The notes beneath the pieces are model-generated. The model saw nothing but the letters and a program-made list of their open reading frames with translations, was not told the DNA's origin and made no database searches. Positions 15,136-22,688 of a DNA stretch of 40,332 nucleotides are shown piece by piece. The number at the start of each line of letters is the position of its first letter. Position 1 is the stretch's first letter. The DNA comes from an uncultured Alistipes sp. (GTDB lineage Bacteria > Bacteroidota > Bacteroidia > Bacteroidales > Rikenellaceae), in NCBI RefSeq assembly GCF_949296715.1, contig NZ_CASFQD010000037.1, forward strand, positions 1-40,332. Reading direction: 5' to 3'. A program made the translations under genes and the position numbers.

Positions 15136-15320
15136 GCAAAGGCAGGTCTTCTGACTTGTTTCCGGCGCGACGCCTTCCCGACCGCAAGGTCAGTGGCGAA
15201 AGATTGTCGCGACGACAGCCCGGAACATCCGGGACGAAACTCACAGCAGCGGGAACTGTTGCAGACTTGCACTGCATTCCCTTTTAATCCCTGCGGCCGC
15301 GCCGCGAGGGAACCGTTTGC
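15136..15320 (-). promoter_or_regulatory. Cobalamin (B12) riboswitch aptamer
   Basis: Read on the minus strand the conserved blocks occur in order: P1 5' strand GCAAA (15320-15316), a GGTTCCC..GGGA hairpin, AAAAGGGAA, GTGCAAGTC, CCCGCTGCTGTGA (the B12 box core), GCCACTGACC, and AAGTCAGAAGACCTGCC, closed by TTTGC (15140-15136). This is the adenosyl/methyl-cobalamin riboswitch consensus, seen directly. The first nucleotide of P1 is within a few bases of the predicted transcription start. Its downstream target is the lipoprotein at 13253-15001. Confidence 0.95.
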
Positions 15321-15324
15321 GGGG

Positions 15325-15355
15325 CAAAGGTAGCCATTTCCGGCATATTTCCAAA
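15325..15355 (-). promoter_or_regulatory. Promoter of the riboswitch transcript
   Basis: Minus-strand TTTG (15355-15352), 19 bp spacer, TACCTTTG (15332-15325). Predicted start is near 15318, almost exactly at the aptamer 5' end. Confidence 0.88.
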
Positions 15356-15681
15356 CATCCGTGCGAAAATCCGTCCTTTTCGCTCTGCTTCCCCGACATC
15401 GGGGAAAAACGTTCCCGCCGCACGGGCATTCCCCGCCCCACCCGATCCGCCGCAGCCAGCCACGTCGGCACGAAACCGTCACTGCAACGGACGGCAGGCA
15501 GCCGGCAGCCGGAAAGGGAGAGCGTGAGAAGCAAGGGAGGCAAGACCAGGCGGGAAGCATCGGAAAAGGCCGGAACGCGCGGGAAAGCGCCGGAAAAAGC
15601 CGGAAAGGATCGGGAAGTCGGGAAGTCGAGAAGCTGGGAGGCTGGGAGGATTCGGGAGGATTCGGGAGGATTCGGTCCGAG
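15356..15681. other. Purine-rich spacer with short tandem repeats
   Basis: No gene seen. The plus strand from about 15525 to 15676 is G/A-rich and ends in short repeats: gaagtcgg-type octamers at ~15613-15630, then the 10-mer TTCGGGAGGA at 15651-15660 and 15661-15670 with partial copies on either side. Confidence 0.65.
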
Positions 15682-15714
15682 AAAAAGAGGGAAATGCCCT
15701 GCGGCACTCCCCTC
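15682..15714 (-). terminator. Terminator of the TonB receptor-HMA operon
   Basis: Stem GAGGG..GTGCC with GGCAT..CCCTC (15714-15687) followed by TTTTTC on the minus strand, 26 nt after the HMA stop. Confidence 0.82.
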
Positions 15715-15739
15715 TTCCGATAACAAACCCGCACGACGG

Positions 15740-16057
15740 CTACTTGCCGTCGGTTTCGGTCTTCTTCGGCTCGGCCTGCACCTTGAGCGAGGCAAAGCCC
15801 TTGACGATATTCTCGTCGCTGTTTTTCGAGGCGTCGTAGACGACGGTCACCTCCTTTTTCTGCAGATCGACCTGCACGTCCTTGATCCCCTTGCCGAGCG
15901 ACGGCACGTTGTTCATGATCTTGTTGACGCAGTGTTCGCAGTCAATGTCGGTCGTGAAGACCGTCGTCACGGTCTTTTTCTGTGCGGCCGGTTTCGCCGC
16001 CAGGGATACGCCTGCGCCCAGCAGTAGGGCGAGGCAGAGCATTGCGATTTTTTTCAT
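15740..16057 (-). CDS. Exported heavy-metal-associated (HMA) domain protein
   Basis: A 105-residue protein: signal peptide (MKKIAMLCLALLLGAGVSLAA), a Lys-rich linker, and one ferredoxin-like HMA domain with the metal motif DIDCEHCVNKI (Cys40 and Cys43). The predicted location is periplasmic. HMA domains bind Cu+, Zn2+ or similar soft metals and pass them to partners. The gene starts 29 nt after the stop of the TonB receptor and ends at a terminator, so it should be co-transcribed. It is a plausible periplasmic acceptor for metal brought in by that receptor. Which metal is not shown. Confidence 0.88.
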   Translation of the reverse strand: MKKIAMLCLALLLGAGVSLAAKPAAQKKTVTTVFTTDIDCEHCVNKIMNNVPSLGKGIKDVQVDLQKKEVTVVYDASKNSDENIVKGFASLKVQAEPKKTETDGK

Positions 16058-16086
16058 CTTGCTTCGTTATTTTAAGGTTTCGGTAA

Positions 16087-18456
16087 TCAATAGAGGTTGA
16101 AGCGCAGACCGGCATAGAACTTCCGGCCCATGAGCGGACCCCAGACATTCATCGAGTTGAACTGCGCCGAATAGGGGTTCGAGGCGTTGAGGATCGGGTC
16201 CTTCTGCCGGTAGTCGGCGATGTTCTCGCAGCCGACGTAGATGTCGAACTTGCCCACCTTGCGGCTCACCTGCGCGAAGAACATCGGATAGCGCGGCGAG
16301 TAGCTGTCATCGGCCAGGTCGCCCGTCTGCGTCGGGATGCGGGCCGGGCCGTTGAGCTGCGCCGTAGCATCGAAGACCCAGCGGCGGAACTTCGTGGCAT
16401 ACTGGATGTTGAGCAGTGTCTTGTACTGGCTGACCAGCGGACGCTCGACACGTGCCATGCGGCCGTCGGGACGCCGGATCGTCATCTCGCTGTCCGTATA
16501 GCGGAACGTGGCGAAGATGTCGAGCCGCTCGACGGGCGACCACGAGAAGTCGACCTGATAGGTATCCGTATAGGAACGGCCGTCCGACGTGTAGAGCAGA
16601 ATCTGCGTGGGATCGTACTCCTGGTCGGCCACCACCGAGTGGTAGAACTGCGTGCGGAAGTAGTCGAAGCTCAACGTCGCGTCGTCGGCCTGCACGAGCG
16701 TGAAGGTCTGCGTCAGGCTGCCGCCCAGCGTCAGGGCCTTCTCCATGCGGTCGAAATCGGCGAACCGCCCGTCGTAGGCCGGCACGCCGTCGCGGAACTC
16801 CACGAAGCGGATCTGCCGCCCCGTCGCGAGCATGCCGATATTGTCCGTGATGACGTTCGTCGAGCGGTAGCCCAGACCGGCCGAGGCGCGCAGCGTCGTC
16901 GTGGGGGTGATGTTCCACTTCAGGTGGCCGCGCGGCGTGAGGAACCAGCGGTCGTAGAAGGCGTTGTAGTCGCCGCGCACGCCCGCGACGACCGAGAGTT
17001 TCTCCTTCACGGAGTAGGTGTACTCGGCATAGAGCCCCGCCTCCTGTTCGTCGCGGTCGAAGTCATAGAGCTGCTGCGAGCCGTCGATCCAGGGCGTGCG
17101 GTTGTCGAGCCCCTCGCGGTAGGAGTCCAGATGGGCCTGCACGCCGACGTTCACCGACGAACGGTAGGAGAAGTAGTGGTTGTACATCAGATTGAGCGAC
17201 AGCGAATTCTGATTGCCGTCATAGCCGTTCAGCCCGAAGTAGGCCTCCTCGTCGAAGTGGTCGAAGTCGGCGACGAAGGCCAGGTTCGAACGCATCTCGT
17301 CCTGCTCGTCGGCGTCGTAGACCGCCGGACCGACCGGCATGCCGATCTTCAGGTAGCCGTTGGCGTTGCGGTTGCGGATGTGCGATCCGTAGAGGGGCAT
17401 ACGCTCGCCGCGCTGCTCCCAGTCCCAGTCCGCGGCCATCGCCTCGCGCATCGAGGCCGTGTTCTCGTAGCCGAGCATGCCGCCCAGGCGGTTCTCCTGC
17501 ACGAATTTCCAGCCCCAGCGCACCTGCGTGCCGTTGTCGGCGGCATAGAGCCACTTGTTGGCGACGTTGATCTGGTCCGACTTGGGCAGGTCGCGGAAGC
17601 CGTCGTGGTTGTGGTCCATCTTCCGGGCGTCGGTATCCATCGAGCCGTGCAGCAGGATGACGCTCGAGAGCTTCTTGTCGCGCGTCACGGGGAAAGCCGT
17701 CGAGATGTTGGCCTCGGGGCGCAGCTCGTCGTCGAGGTAGAGGTTCACGAAGAGCCGCTCGTCATCGGTCGGCTTGCGGTGCTCGAGGTTGATCTGGCCC
17801 GTGATGGCCTCGTGTCCGGCCGTCACCGACGAAACGCCCTTCGACACCTGGATCGAGTTGAGCCACATGCCGGGCGTATAGCTCAATCCGTAGGGGGCGC
17901 TCAAGCCCCGCATGATGGGGCGGTTCTCGTCGAGAATCTGCGTGTAGGTGCCGGCCAGACCCAGCATCTTGATCTGCCGCGCGCCCGAAATGGCGTCGCT
18001 GTAGCCGACGGTCACCGACGCCGAGTTCTCGAACGACTCGGCCAGGTTGCAGCAGGCCATCTTGCAGAGGCCCGCAAAGGAGATCATCTCGTTCTTGAGG
18101 ATGCCCTCGCGCTTGACGAAGTTGCCCGAGAGGTTGCCCTCGACGACAACATCCTCCAGTGCCACGCCCTCGGCGCGCAGCGCCATCTCGACGTGCTCCG
18201 TGCCGCTCTCCACGCGGAGCGTGTCGTTGACATATCCCAGATACGACGCCACGAGGCGGTCGTAGTTCTTCACGCGGTGCAGCAGGAAGGCACCGTCGGC
18301 ATCGGCACTCGCGCCGATTGTCGTACCGGCCCAGTAGACCGAGGCACCGACAAGCGGCTGCCCTTCCGTATCGCGCACGACACCGCGCACATCCTGCGCC
18401 GCTGCGGAGACCGCCAGCAGCGCAAAGGCCGAAACAAGGAATAGAGTTCGTTTCAT
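16087..18456 (-). CDS. TonB-dependent receptor with N-terminal carboxypeptidase-regulatory-like domain
   Basis: A 789-residue outer-membrane receptor. A signal peptide (ending SAAAQ) is followed by a CarboxypepD_reg-like domain (about 22-100: GVVRDTEGQPLVGASVYWAG). The plug domain (about 101-235) carries a striking Cys cluster (FAGLCKMACCNLAESFENSASV, Cys131/135/136). The beta-barrel ends in the aromatic sequence LRFNLY. The plug Cys motif recurs, as I recall, in Bacteroidetes receptors that travel with HMA proteins, and suggests direct metal contact. The start at 18456 opens the signal peptide. The promoter at 18483-18490 is overlapped on its upstream side by a Fur-type double palindrome, so control by the adjacent Fur-family protein is likely. 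The metal could be zinc, copper or iron. Confidence 0.92.
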   Translation of the reverse strand: MKRTLFLVSAFALLAVSAAAQDVRGVVRDTEGQPLVGASVYWAGTTIGASADADGAFLLHRVKNYDRLVASYLGYVNDTLRVESGTEHVEMALRAEGVALEDVVVEGNLSGNFVKREGILKNEMISFAGLCKMACCNLAESFENSASVTVGYSDAISGARQIKMLGLAGTYTQILDENRPIMRGLSAPYGLSYTPGMWLNSIQVSKGVSSVTAGHEAITGQINLEHRKPTDDERLFVNLYLDDELRPEANISTAFPVTRDKKLSSVILLHGSMDTDARKMDHNHDGFRDLPKSDQINVANKWLYAADNGTQVRWGWKFVQENRLGGMLGYENTASMREAMAADWDWEQRGERMPLYGSHIRNRNANGYLKIGMPVGPAVYDADEQDEMRSNLAFVADFDHFDEEAYFGLNGYDGNQNSLSLNLMYNHYFSYRSSVNVGVQAHLDSYREGLDNRTPWIDGSQQLYDFDRDEQEAGLYAEYTYSVKEKLSVVAGVRGDYNAFYDRWFLTPRGHLKWNITPTTTLRASAGLGYRSTNVITDNIGMLATGRQIRFVEFRDGVPAYDGRFADFDRMEKALTLGGSLTQTFTLVQADDATLSFDYFRTQFYHSVVADQEYDPTQILLYTSDGRSYTDTYQVDFSWSPVERLDIFATFRYTDSEMTIRRPDGRMARVERPLVSQYKTLLNIQYATKFRRWVFDATAQLNGPARIPTQTGDLADDSYSPRYPMFFAQVSRKVGKFDIYVGCENIADYRQKDPILNASNPYSAQFNSMNVWGPLMGRKFYAGLRFNLY

Positions 18457-18482
18457 GGTATTTCTTCTGTTTTTTCCGCGGA

Positions 18483-18490
18483 CAAAGGTA
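18483..18490 (-). promoter_or_regulatory. -7 element of the TonB receptor promoter
   Basis: Minus-strand TACCTTTG at 18490-18483. Predicted start is near 18477 with a ~20 nt leader. The expected -33 position falls inside the palindrome centred at 18510. Confidence 0.8.
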
Positions 18491-18492
18491 GC

Positions 18493-18520
18493 GCAAACGG
18501 TTTGCAACCCGGTTGCAAAC
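18493..18520. promoter_or_regulatory. Candidate Fur-family operator: two overlapping palindromes
   Basis: 18500-18520 is a perfect palindrome with arms GTTTGCAACC and GGTTGCAAAC around a single base (10-1-10). It overlaps a 6-1-6 palindrome at 18493-18505 (GCAAAC, G, GTTTGC). The centres (18510 and 18499) are 11 bp apart, about one helical turn. The odd-centre symmetry and 21-bp size match Fur/Zur-type boxes, although the sequence differs from the classical iron or zinc boxes. It covers the -33 region of the receptor promoter. Confidence 0.75.
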
Positions 18521-18538
18521 TGCCCCACCCCGCCGCAA

Positions 18539-18976
18539 TCACTCCTGCCGCTTGCTGCGGCAGTCGGGACAGAGACCCGTTATGAGGTAATTGATCCGAC
18601 GCACGTCGTATCCCGCCGGATAGCGGATCACCGGAACGTGCGTATGGTCCAGGCAGAAGGTGCGGCCGCAGGTTTCGCAATGGAAGTGGCAGTGCATCTC
18701 CTCAATCCGGCACGCATGGTCGTTGTGGCAGACGCAGTACTTCGTGGCGCCGCTGCCGTCGTCGATGACATGCAGCAGGTGGTGTTCGGCAAAGAGGGTC
18801 AGCGCACGGAAAATCGACGACCGGTCGAGACCGTCGGTTGCGGTCTCCAGGTCGGCCAGACTGAAGGTGTCACGGAAAGTCTCCATCGCCTCCAGCACCA
18901 GGATGCGGAGAGCCGTGGGACGTATGCCGTGGGCTTCGAGCACCTCTTCGCAATGCGAGTGACTCATGGTCTGCAA
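18539..18976 (-). CDS. Fur-family metal-responsive repressor
   Basis: A 145-residue protein (or 142 from Met4 at 18967). The N-terminal winged helix has RPTALRILVLEAM and the recognition-helix segment DRSSIFRALTLFAEHHLL. The dimerisation/metal domain has the His-rich stretch HACRIEEMHCHFHC and two structural-zinc CxxC pairs (Cys100/103 and Cys136/139). This is the layout of Fur/Zur/PerR proteins. The subclass is not decided by sequence alone. Its target is probably the palindrome pair in the gap just after its stop, upstream of the TonB receptor. A single half-site (TGCAAAC at 18972-18978) at its own start hints at autoregulation. It lies 120 nt after the Cys-rich gene and may be on the same transcript. 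Confidence 0.92.
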   Translation of the reverse strand: MQTMSHSHCEEVLEAHGIRPTALRILVLEAMETFRDTFSLADLETATDGLDRSSIFRALTLFAEHHLLHVIDDGSGATKYCVCHNDHACRIEEMHCHFHCETCGRTFCLDHTHVPVIRYPAGYDVRRINYLITGLCPDCRSKRQE

Positions 18977-19096
18977 ACTGCACGCTGCGTGAACAACGTG
19001 TCCGTCGGATGGTGAATGATAAATGAATGGTCAGGGAAAACAGGGACGTCATTCCGACATCCGGCCGGGCCGTACCCGGCGGACCGCATGCGGCGG

Positions 19097-19516
19097 TCAG
19101 CCCTGGACGGGCGGGGCGCGCAGCCCCGCACGGCAGACATGGCCGTCGCGCAGCGGGGGCACGTCGCGGCCGACCAGCCGGTCGGCACGGGTTTCAAAGA
19201 CGGGAACGGAACCGCACGACGCCAGGATGGCGGGCGGCAGGGTCAGGACCGCGCAGCGCACAAGCCGCTCATGGTCCGATCCGGAACCGGTATAGAGGGC
19301 GATATCCGTCGAATGGTGGGTGCCGCAGCAGGGCGCCGTGATGTCGGCGCGTGCGGCGGGAAGGTCGTTCGTATGGTCGCAGCAGGTGCAGCCGGTGTGC
19401 AGCAGCGCCTCGCGCGGCGTCTTGCACTTGCACGTAAGGGAGACATACGCCGGCGTGCCGACCGCCGCAAGGTAGAGGGTCAGCAACAGCAGCGCTATGT
19501 ATCCGCGGGGTTTCAT
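19097..19516 (-). CDS. Exported Cys/His-rich small protein (HYC_CC_PP-like), putative metal binder
   Basis: A 139-residue protein with an N-terminal hydrophobic segment (GYIALLLLTLYLAAVGTPA) and ten Cys in metal-site-like clusters: CKC (29/31), CTCC then DH (43-48), PCCGTHH (63-68), and single Cys at 88, 101 and 128. The tail contains LPPAILA, VPPLRD and RAPPV. The pattern of paired Cys and a C-terminal Pro-Pro resembles the small HYC_CC_PP group found by metal TonB receptors, but the leading HYC is not present, so this is tentative. The start at 19516 overlaps the PqqD-like stop in an ATGA (19513-19516), implying coupled translation. A role in periplasmic metal handling is an inference from motif and context. 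Confidence 0.7.
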   Translation of the reverse strand: MKPRGYIALLLLTLYLAAVGTPAYVSLTCKCKTPREALLHTGCTCCDHTNDLPAARADITAPCCGTHHSTDIALYTGSGSDHERLVRCAVLTLPPAILASCGSVPVFETRADRLVGRDVPPLRDGHVCRAGLRAPPVQG

Positions 19517-19782
19517 TGCTCCAGTACGCCGCATTCCGCGAGGCGGGACATCCACGCCCCGGCATCGCGCCGGGCCGTCTCTTCGTCGACCTCGTAACGC
19601 TCCACGAGCAGCGAGACCACGTCGTCGAGGTCGAATTCGCGGCCGCGGAGCTTCTCCCACAGATAACGCGACGACTCGTTGAGCGCCACCAGACGCGTCA
19701 TGTCGGCGCCGTATGCGCCCTGCACGACGACCACGTGTTCGCCGGCCAGCTCGCGCACCTTGTATTTGGGGTCAATCTTCAT
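19513..19782 (-). CDS. PqqD-like small protein
   Basis: An 89-residue protein with the PqqD-type winged-helix fold pattern: YKVRELAGEHVVV, a VALNESSRYLWEKL segment (compare LNxTaxxiWxxl), DLDDVVSLLVERYEVDEETARRD, and a C-terminal helix ending LAECGVLEQ. PqqD folds usually recognise peptide leaders (RRE domains), but many stand-alone Bacteroidales copies have no peptide-modifying partner and unknown function. ATG 19782 is chosen over 19809 because the predicted transcription start from the -7 at 19814-19821 is about 19808. It heads the metal island and is coupled to the Cys-rich gene. Confidence 0.82.
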   Translation of the reverse strand: MKIDPKYKVRELAGEHVVVVQGAYGADMTRLVALNESSRYLWEKLRGREFDLDDVVSLLVERYEVDEETARRDAGAWMSRLAECGVLEQ

Positions 19783-19813
19783 CTTTCGTGACACCGGTTG
19801 CTCCGGCATGCCG

Positions 19814-19821
19814 CAAATGTA
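19814..19821 (-). promoter_or_regulatory. -7 element for the PqqD-like gene
   Basis: Minus-strand TACATTTG at 19821-19814. The -33 is weak. It heads the transcript through the Cys-rich gene and possibly the Fur gene. Confidence 0.6.
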
Positions 19822-20041
19822 CGCAAAATTTCGGAAAAAGCCTAATTTTTTCGCTCCGGCCGCCGCGCCCGGCTCCGCAACAGCAGGCAAACAGACCCGC
19901 GCCGCAGGCGGACAGGGCCGCGCAACATGCGGACGGACCCGCGCCGCAGGCGGTGAGGGCCGAAACGCCCCGCACCGCATCGCGGGGCACATCCCGCACG
20001 AAAAAGGCCTGCCGGACGGCGGGAATCCGCGGCAAAATCGC

Positions 20042-20049
20042 TACCTTTG
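20042..20049 (+). promoter_or_regulatory. -7 element directly before recQ
   Basis: TACCTTTG at 20042-20049, only 4 nt before the ATG at 20054. The usual start 5-7 nt after this element would fall on or next to the ATG, so the mRNA would be leaderless. No TTTG at the normal -33 distance. Confidence 0.65.
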
Positions 20050-20053
20050 TATC

Positions 20054-22066
20054 ATGGAATCCGCCGAGGAGAAGATATACGCCGCCCTCACCCGCTGGTG
20101 GGGCTTTAGGGAGTTCCGCCCCGTGCAGCGGGAGATCATCCTCTCCGTCATGCAGGGGCGCGACACGCTGGCGCTGATGCCCACCGGCGGCGGCAAGTCG
20201 CTCACCTACCAGGTGCCGACGATGGCCCGCGACGGACTGGCCGTTGTCGTCACGCCGCTCATCGCCCTGATGAAGGACCAGGTGGACCGCCTGCGCGCGC
20301 GGGGCATCCCGGCCGCGGCCATCCACTCGGGGCTCTCGCCGCGGCAGATCGACATCGCGCTGGACAACTGCGTCTACGGCGACGTGAAGTTCCTCTACGT
20401 CGCCCCCGAGCGGCTCACCTCGGAGGCCTTCCGCCTGCGCGTCGTGCGCATGAACGTCTCGCTCATCGCCGTCGACGAGGCCCACTGCATCTCGCAGTGG
20501 GGCTACGACTTCCGCCCCTCGTACCTGCGCATCGCCGAACTGCGCGAACGCCTGCCGGGCGTCCCGGTACTGGCCCTCACGGCCTCGGCCACCGGACGCG
20601 TCGCCGAGGACATCATGCGCCACCTGAAATTTCCCGAAGCACACATCCTGCGCAGCAGCTTCGCGCGGCCCAACCTCTCGTACAGCGTCCGCCGCACGGA
20701 CGACAAGAACGGCCAGCTGCTGCGCCTCGTGCACAACGTCCCGGGCTCGGGCATCGTCTACGTGCGCACGCGCGAAGCGACGGAGCAGATCGCCGACCTG
20801 CTGCGGCAGGAGGGCATCCCGGCCGCGGCCTACCACGGCGGGCTGGGCCACGCCGAGCGGTCGCAGCGCCAGGAGGAGTGGATCGCGGGCCGCGTGCGGG
20901 TGATGGTCGCGACCAACGCCTTCGGCATGGGCATCGACAAGCCCGACGTGTGCTTCGTCGTCCACTACTCGATGTGCGACTCGCTCGAAAGCTACTATCA
21001 GGAGGCCGGACGCGCCGGGCGCGACGGCGCACGCGCCTATGCCCTGCTGCTCGTCGCGGCCGACGACGGCGAGCGCACGATCCGCCGTTTCGAACAGGAG
21101 TTCCCGCCGCTCGAGCGCGTGAAGGATATCTACGAGAAGGTCTGCAACTACCTGCGCATCGGCATCGGCGAGGGAGCCGACGCCACCTTTCTGTTCAACA
21201 TCCACGACTTCTGCGCCCGCGAGCACCTCTACGCCGGGACGGTCTCCAGCGCCCTGAAGCTCCTCCAGCAGAACGGCTACATGACGCTGACCGACGCGCA
21301 GGAGAACCCCGCGCGGGTGATGTTCTGCGTAAGCCGCGACGACCTCTACCGCCTGCGCGTGCAGCGCGACGAGCTCGACCACTTCATCCGCACGCTGCTG
21401 CGCCTCTACAACGGCGTCTTCACCGAGTTCCGCCCCATCGACGAGGGCGAGCTGGCGACCTGGAGCGGCTACACCGTCGAGCGGGTCAAGGAGCTGCTCA
21501 AGCGGCTGTGGATGCTGCGCGTGATCCGCTACATCCCGTCGAACCGCTCGCCGCTGCTCTTCATGAACGAGGAGCGGCTGCCGCGCGCCGACCTCTATAT
21601 CGCCCCCGAGACCTACCGGCTGCGGCAGCAGCTCATGCGCGAGCGCTTCGAGCGGATGCTCGCCTACGCCTCGAACGAAGAGGAGTGCCGCAGCACGGTG
21701 CTCGAACGCTACTTCGGCACCGAACCGGCCGGGCCGTGCGGCGTCTGCGACATCTGCCTGGCCCGCCGCCGCGCCGCCAAACGGGCCGCCGCGGCAGAAA
21801 ATGCCTCGACCGGAAGCGCCGGCCCGGCCGCACCACCGTCGGAGCCCGCAGCAACGGCAGGAACCGCCCCGACGGAACACGCCGCAGCGGCCGGAACGTT
21901 GCGCACCCGCCTGCTCGAACGGCTGTCGCACGGCGCAGCCGACCCCCGCACACTGGCCGACGAACTGGCCGCCTCGCCCGAACGGATCGCCGAAGCGGCG
22001 CGCGAGTTGCTTGCCGAGGGCAAAATCGCCACGGGCAGCAATGGAAAATTGGAAATAATTGCGTAA
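20054..22066 (+). CDS. recQ: RecQ-family ATP-dependent DNA helicase
   Basis: A 670-residue 3'-to-5' DNA helicase. Motif 0 (WWGFREFRPVQREI), Walker A (PTGGGKS, 43-49), the DEAH box (141-144), the aromatic loop next to it (CISQWGYDFRPSY), motif III (ALTASAT) and motifs V-VI (TNAFGMGIDKPD, YQEAGRAGRDG) are all present. A RecQ-type zinc cluster near residues 538-576 (EECRS, GPCGVCDIC) and a winged-helix-like region follow. The C-terminal ~90 residues are an Ala/Pro-rich linker and a small helical domain instead of a clear HRDC. The start at 20054 matches the family N-terminus, and the much longer upstream frame is rejected. The next gene begins 22 nt later. Confidence 0.96.
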   Translation: MESAEEKIYAALTRWWGFREFRPVQREIILSVMQGRDTLALMPTGGGKSLTYQVPTMARDGLAVVVTPLIALMKDQVDRLRARGIPAAAIHSGLSPRQIDIALDNCVYGDVKFLYVAPERLTSEAFRLRVVRMNVSLIAVDEAHCISQWGYDFRPSYLRIAELRERLPGVPVLALTASATGRVAEDIMRHLKFPEAHILRSSFARPNLSYSVRRTDDKNGQLLRLVHNVPGSGIVYVRTREATEQIADLLRQEGIPAAAYHGGLGHAERSQRQEEWIAGRVRVMVATNAFGMGIDKPDVCFVVHYSMCDSLESYYQEAGRAGRDGARAYALLLVAADDGERTIRRFEQEFPPLERVKDIYEKVCNYLRIGIGEGADATFLFNIHDFCAREHLYAGTVSSALKLLQQNGYMTLTDAQENPARVMFCVSRDDLYRLRVQRDELDHFIRTLLRLYNGVFTEFRPIDEGELATWSGYTVERVKELLKRLWMLRVIRYIPSNRSPLLFMNEERLPRADLYIAPETYRLRQQLMRERFERMLAYASNEEECRSTVLERYFGTEPAGPCGVCDICLARRRAAKRAAAAENASTGSAGPAAPPSEPAATAGTAPTEHAAAAGTLRTRLLERLSHGAADPRTLADELAASPERIAEAARELLAEGKIATGSNGKLEIIA

Positions 22067-22071
22067 TTTTG
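22064..22071 (+). promoter_or_regulatory. -7 element for the exonuclease-rlmI pair
   Basis: TAATTTTG at 22064-22071, overlapping the recQ stop codon. The start would be near 22077, ~12 nt before the ATG at 22089. No clear -33. Confidence 0.5.
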
Positions 22072-22088
22072 CGGGAACCTTCATCCGG

Positions 22089-22688
22089 ATGAGTACCGAA
22101 AACCGCTTCACAGACAAGATAAGCAACGAAGAGACCGCGTTGCTCCCCGCCATCGAATTCCAGGGCGAAATCCGCCTTGTCGAGCGCGAACGCGACATCG
22201 AAGACGCCTGCCAATACCTCATGCAGCAGCCGATCGTAGGCTTCGACACCGAGACGCGCCCCTCGTTCCAGCAGGGCGTCACCTACCGCGTGTCGCTGTT
22301 GCAGCTCTCGTCGGCGGATCGCTGCTACCTCTTCCGGCTCAACAAGATACCGCTCGCGCGGCCCATCCTGCGGCTGCTCGAATCGCGCGAGGTGCTGAAG
22401 GTCGGCGCCGACGTGGCCGGCGACCTGCGCTCGCTCCGGCAGCTGCGGCGCTTCCACGACGGCGGGTTCATCGACCTGCAGGCCCTCGCACCCGAATGGG
22501 GCATCGGGGAGAAGAGCCTGCGCAAGCTCTCGGCCATCGTGCTGGGCATGCGCGTCTCGAAGGCCCAGCGGTTGAGCAACTGGGAGGCGGCGACGCTCAC
22601 GCCCAAGCAGCAGCTCTACGCCGCCACCGACGCCTGGGTCTGCACGCAGATCTACGAGCGGCTGCAACACACACCGAAAATCAAATGA
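22089..22688 (+). CDS. DEDDy-type 3'-5' exonuclease domain protein
   Basis: A 199-residue single-domain protein with the RNase D/WRN-type exonuclease motifs: Exo I FDTET (Asp53, Glu55), Exo II GADVAGDLRSL (Asp112) and Exo III YAATD (Tyr177, Asp181). It should remove nucleotides from DNA or RNA 3' ends using two metal ions. Placement after recQ recalls the joined helicase-exonuclease arrangement of WRN, here as two genes. That functional link is an inference. ATG 22089 follows the -7 at 22064-22071. The stop overlaps the next start in an ATGA (22685-22688). Confidence 0.9.
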   Translation: MSTENRFTDKISNEETALLPAIEFQGEIRLVERERDIEDACQYLMQQPIVGFDTETRPSFQQGVTYRVSLLQLSSADRCYLFRLNKIPLARPILRLLESREVLKVGADVAGDLRSLRQLRRFHDGGFIDLQALAPEWGIGEKSLRKLSAIVLGMRVSKAQRLSNWEAATLTPKQQLYAATDAWVCTQIYERLQHTPKIK

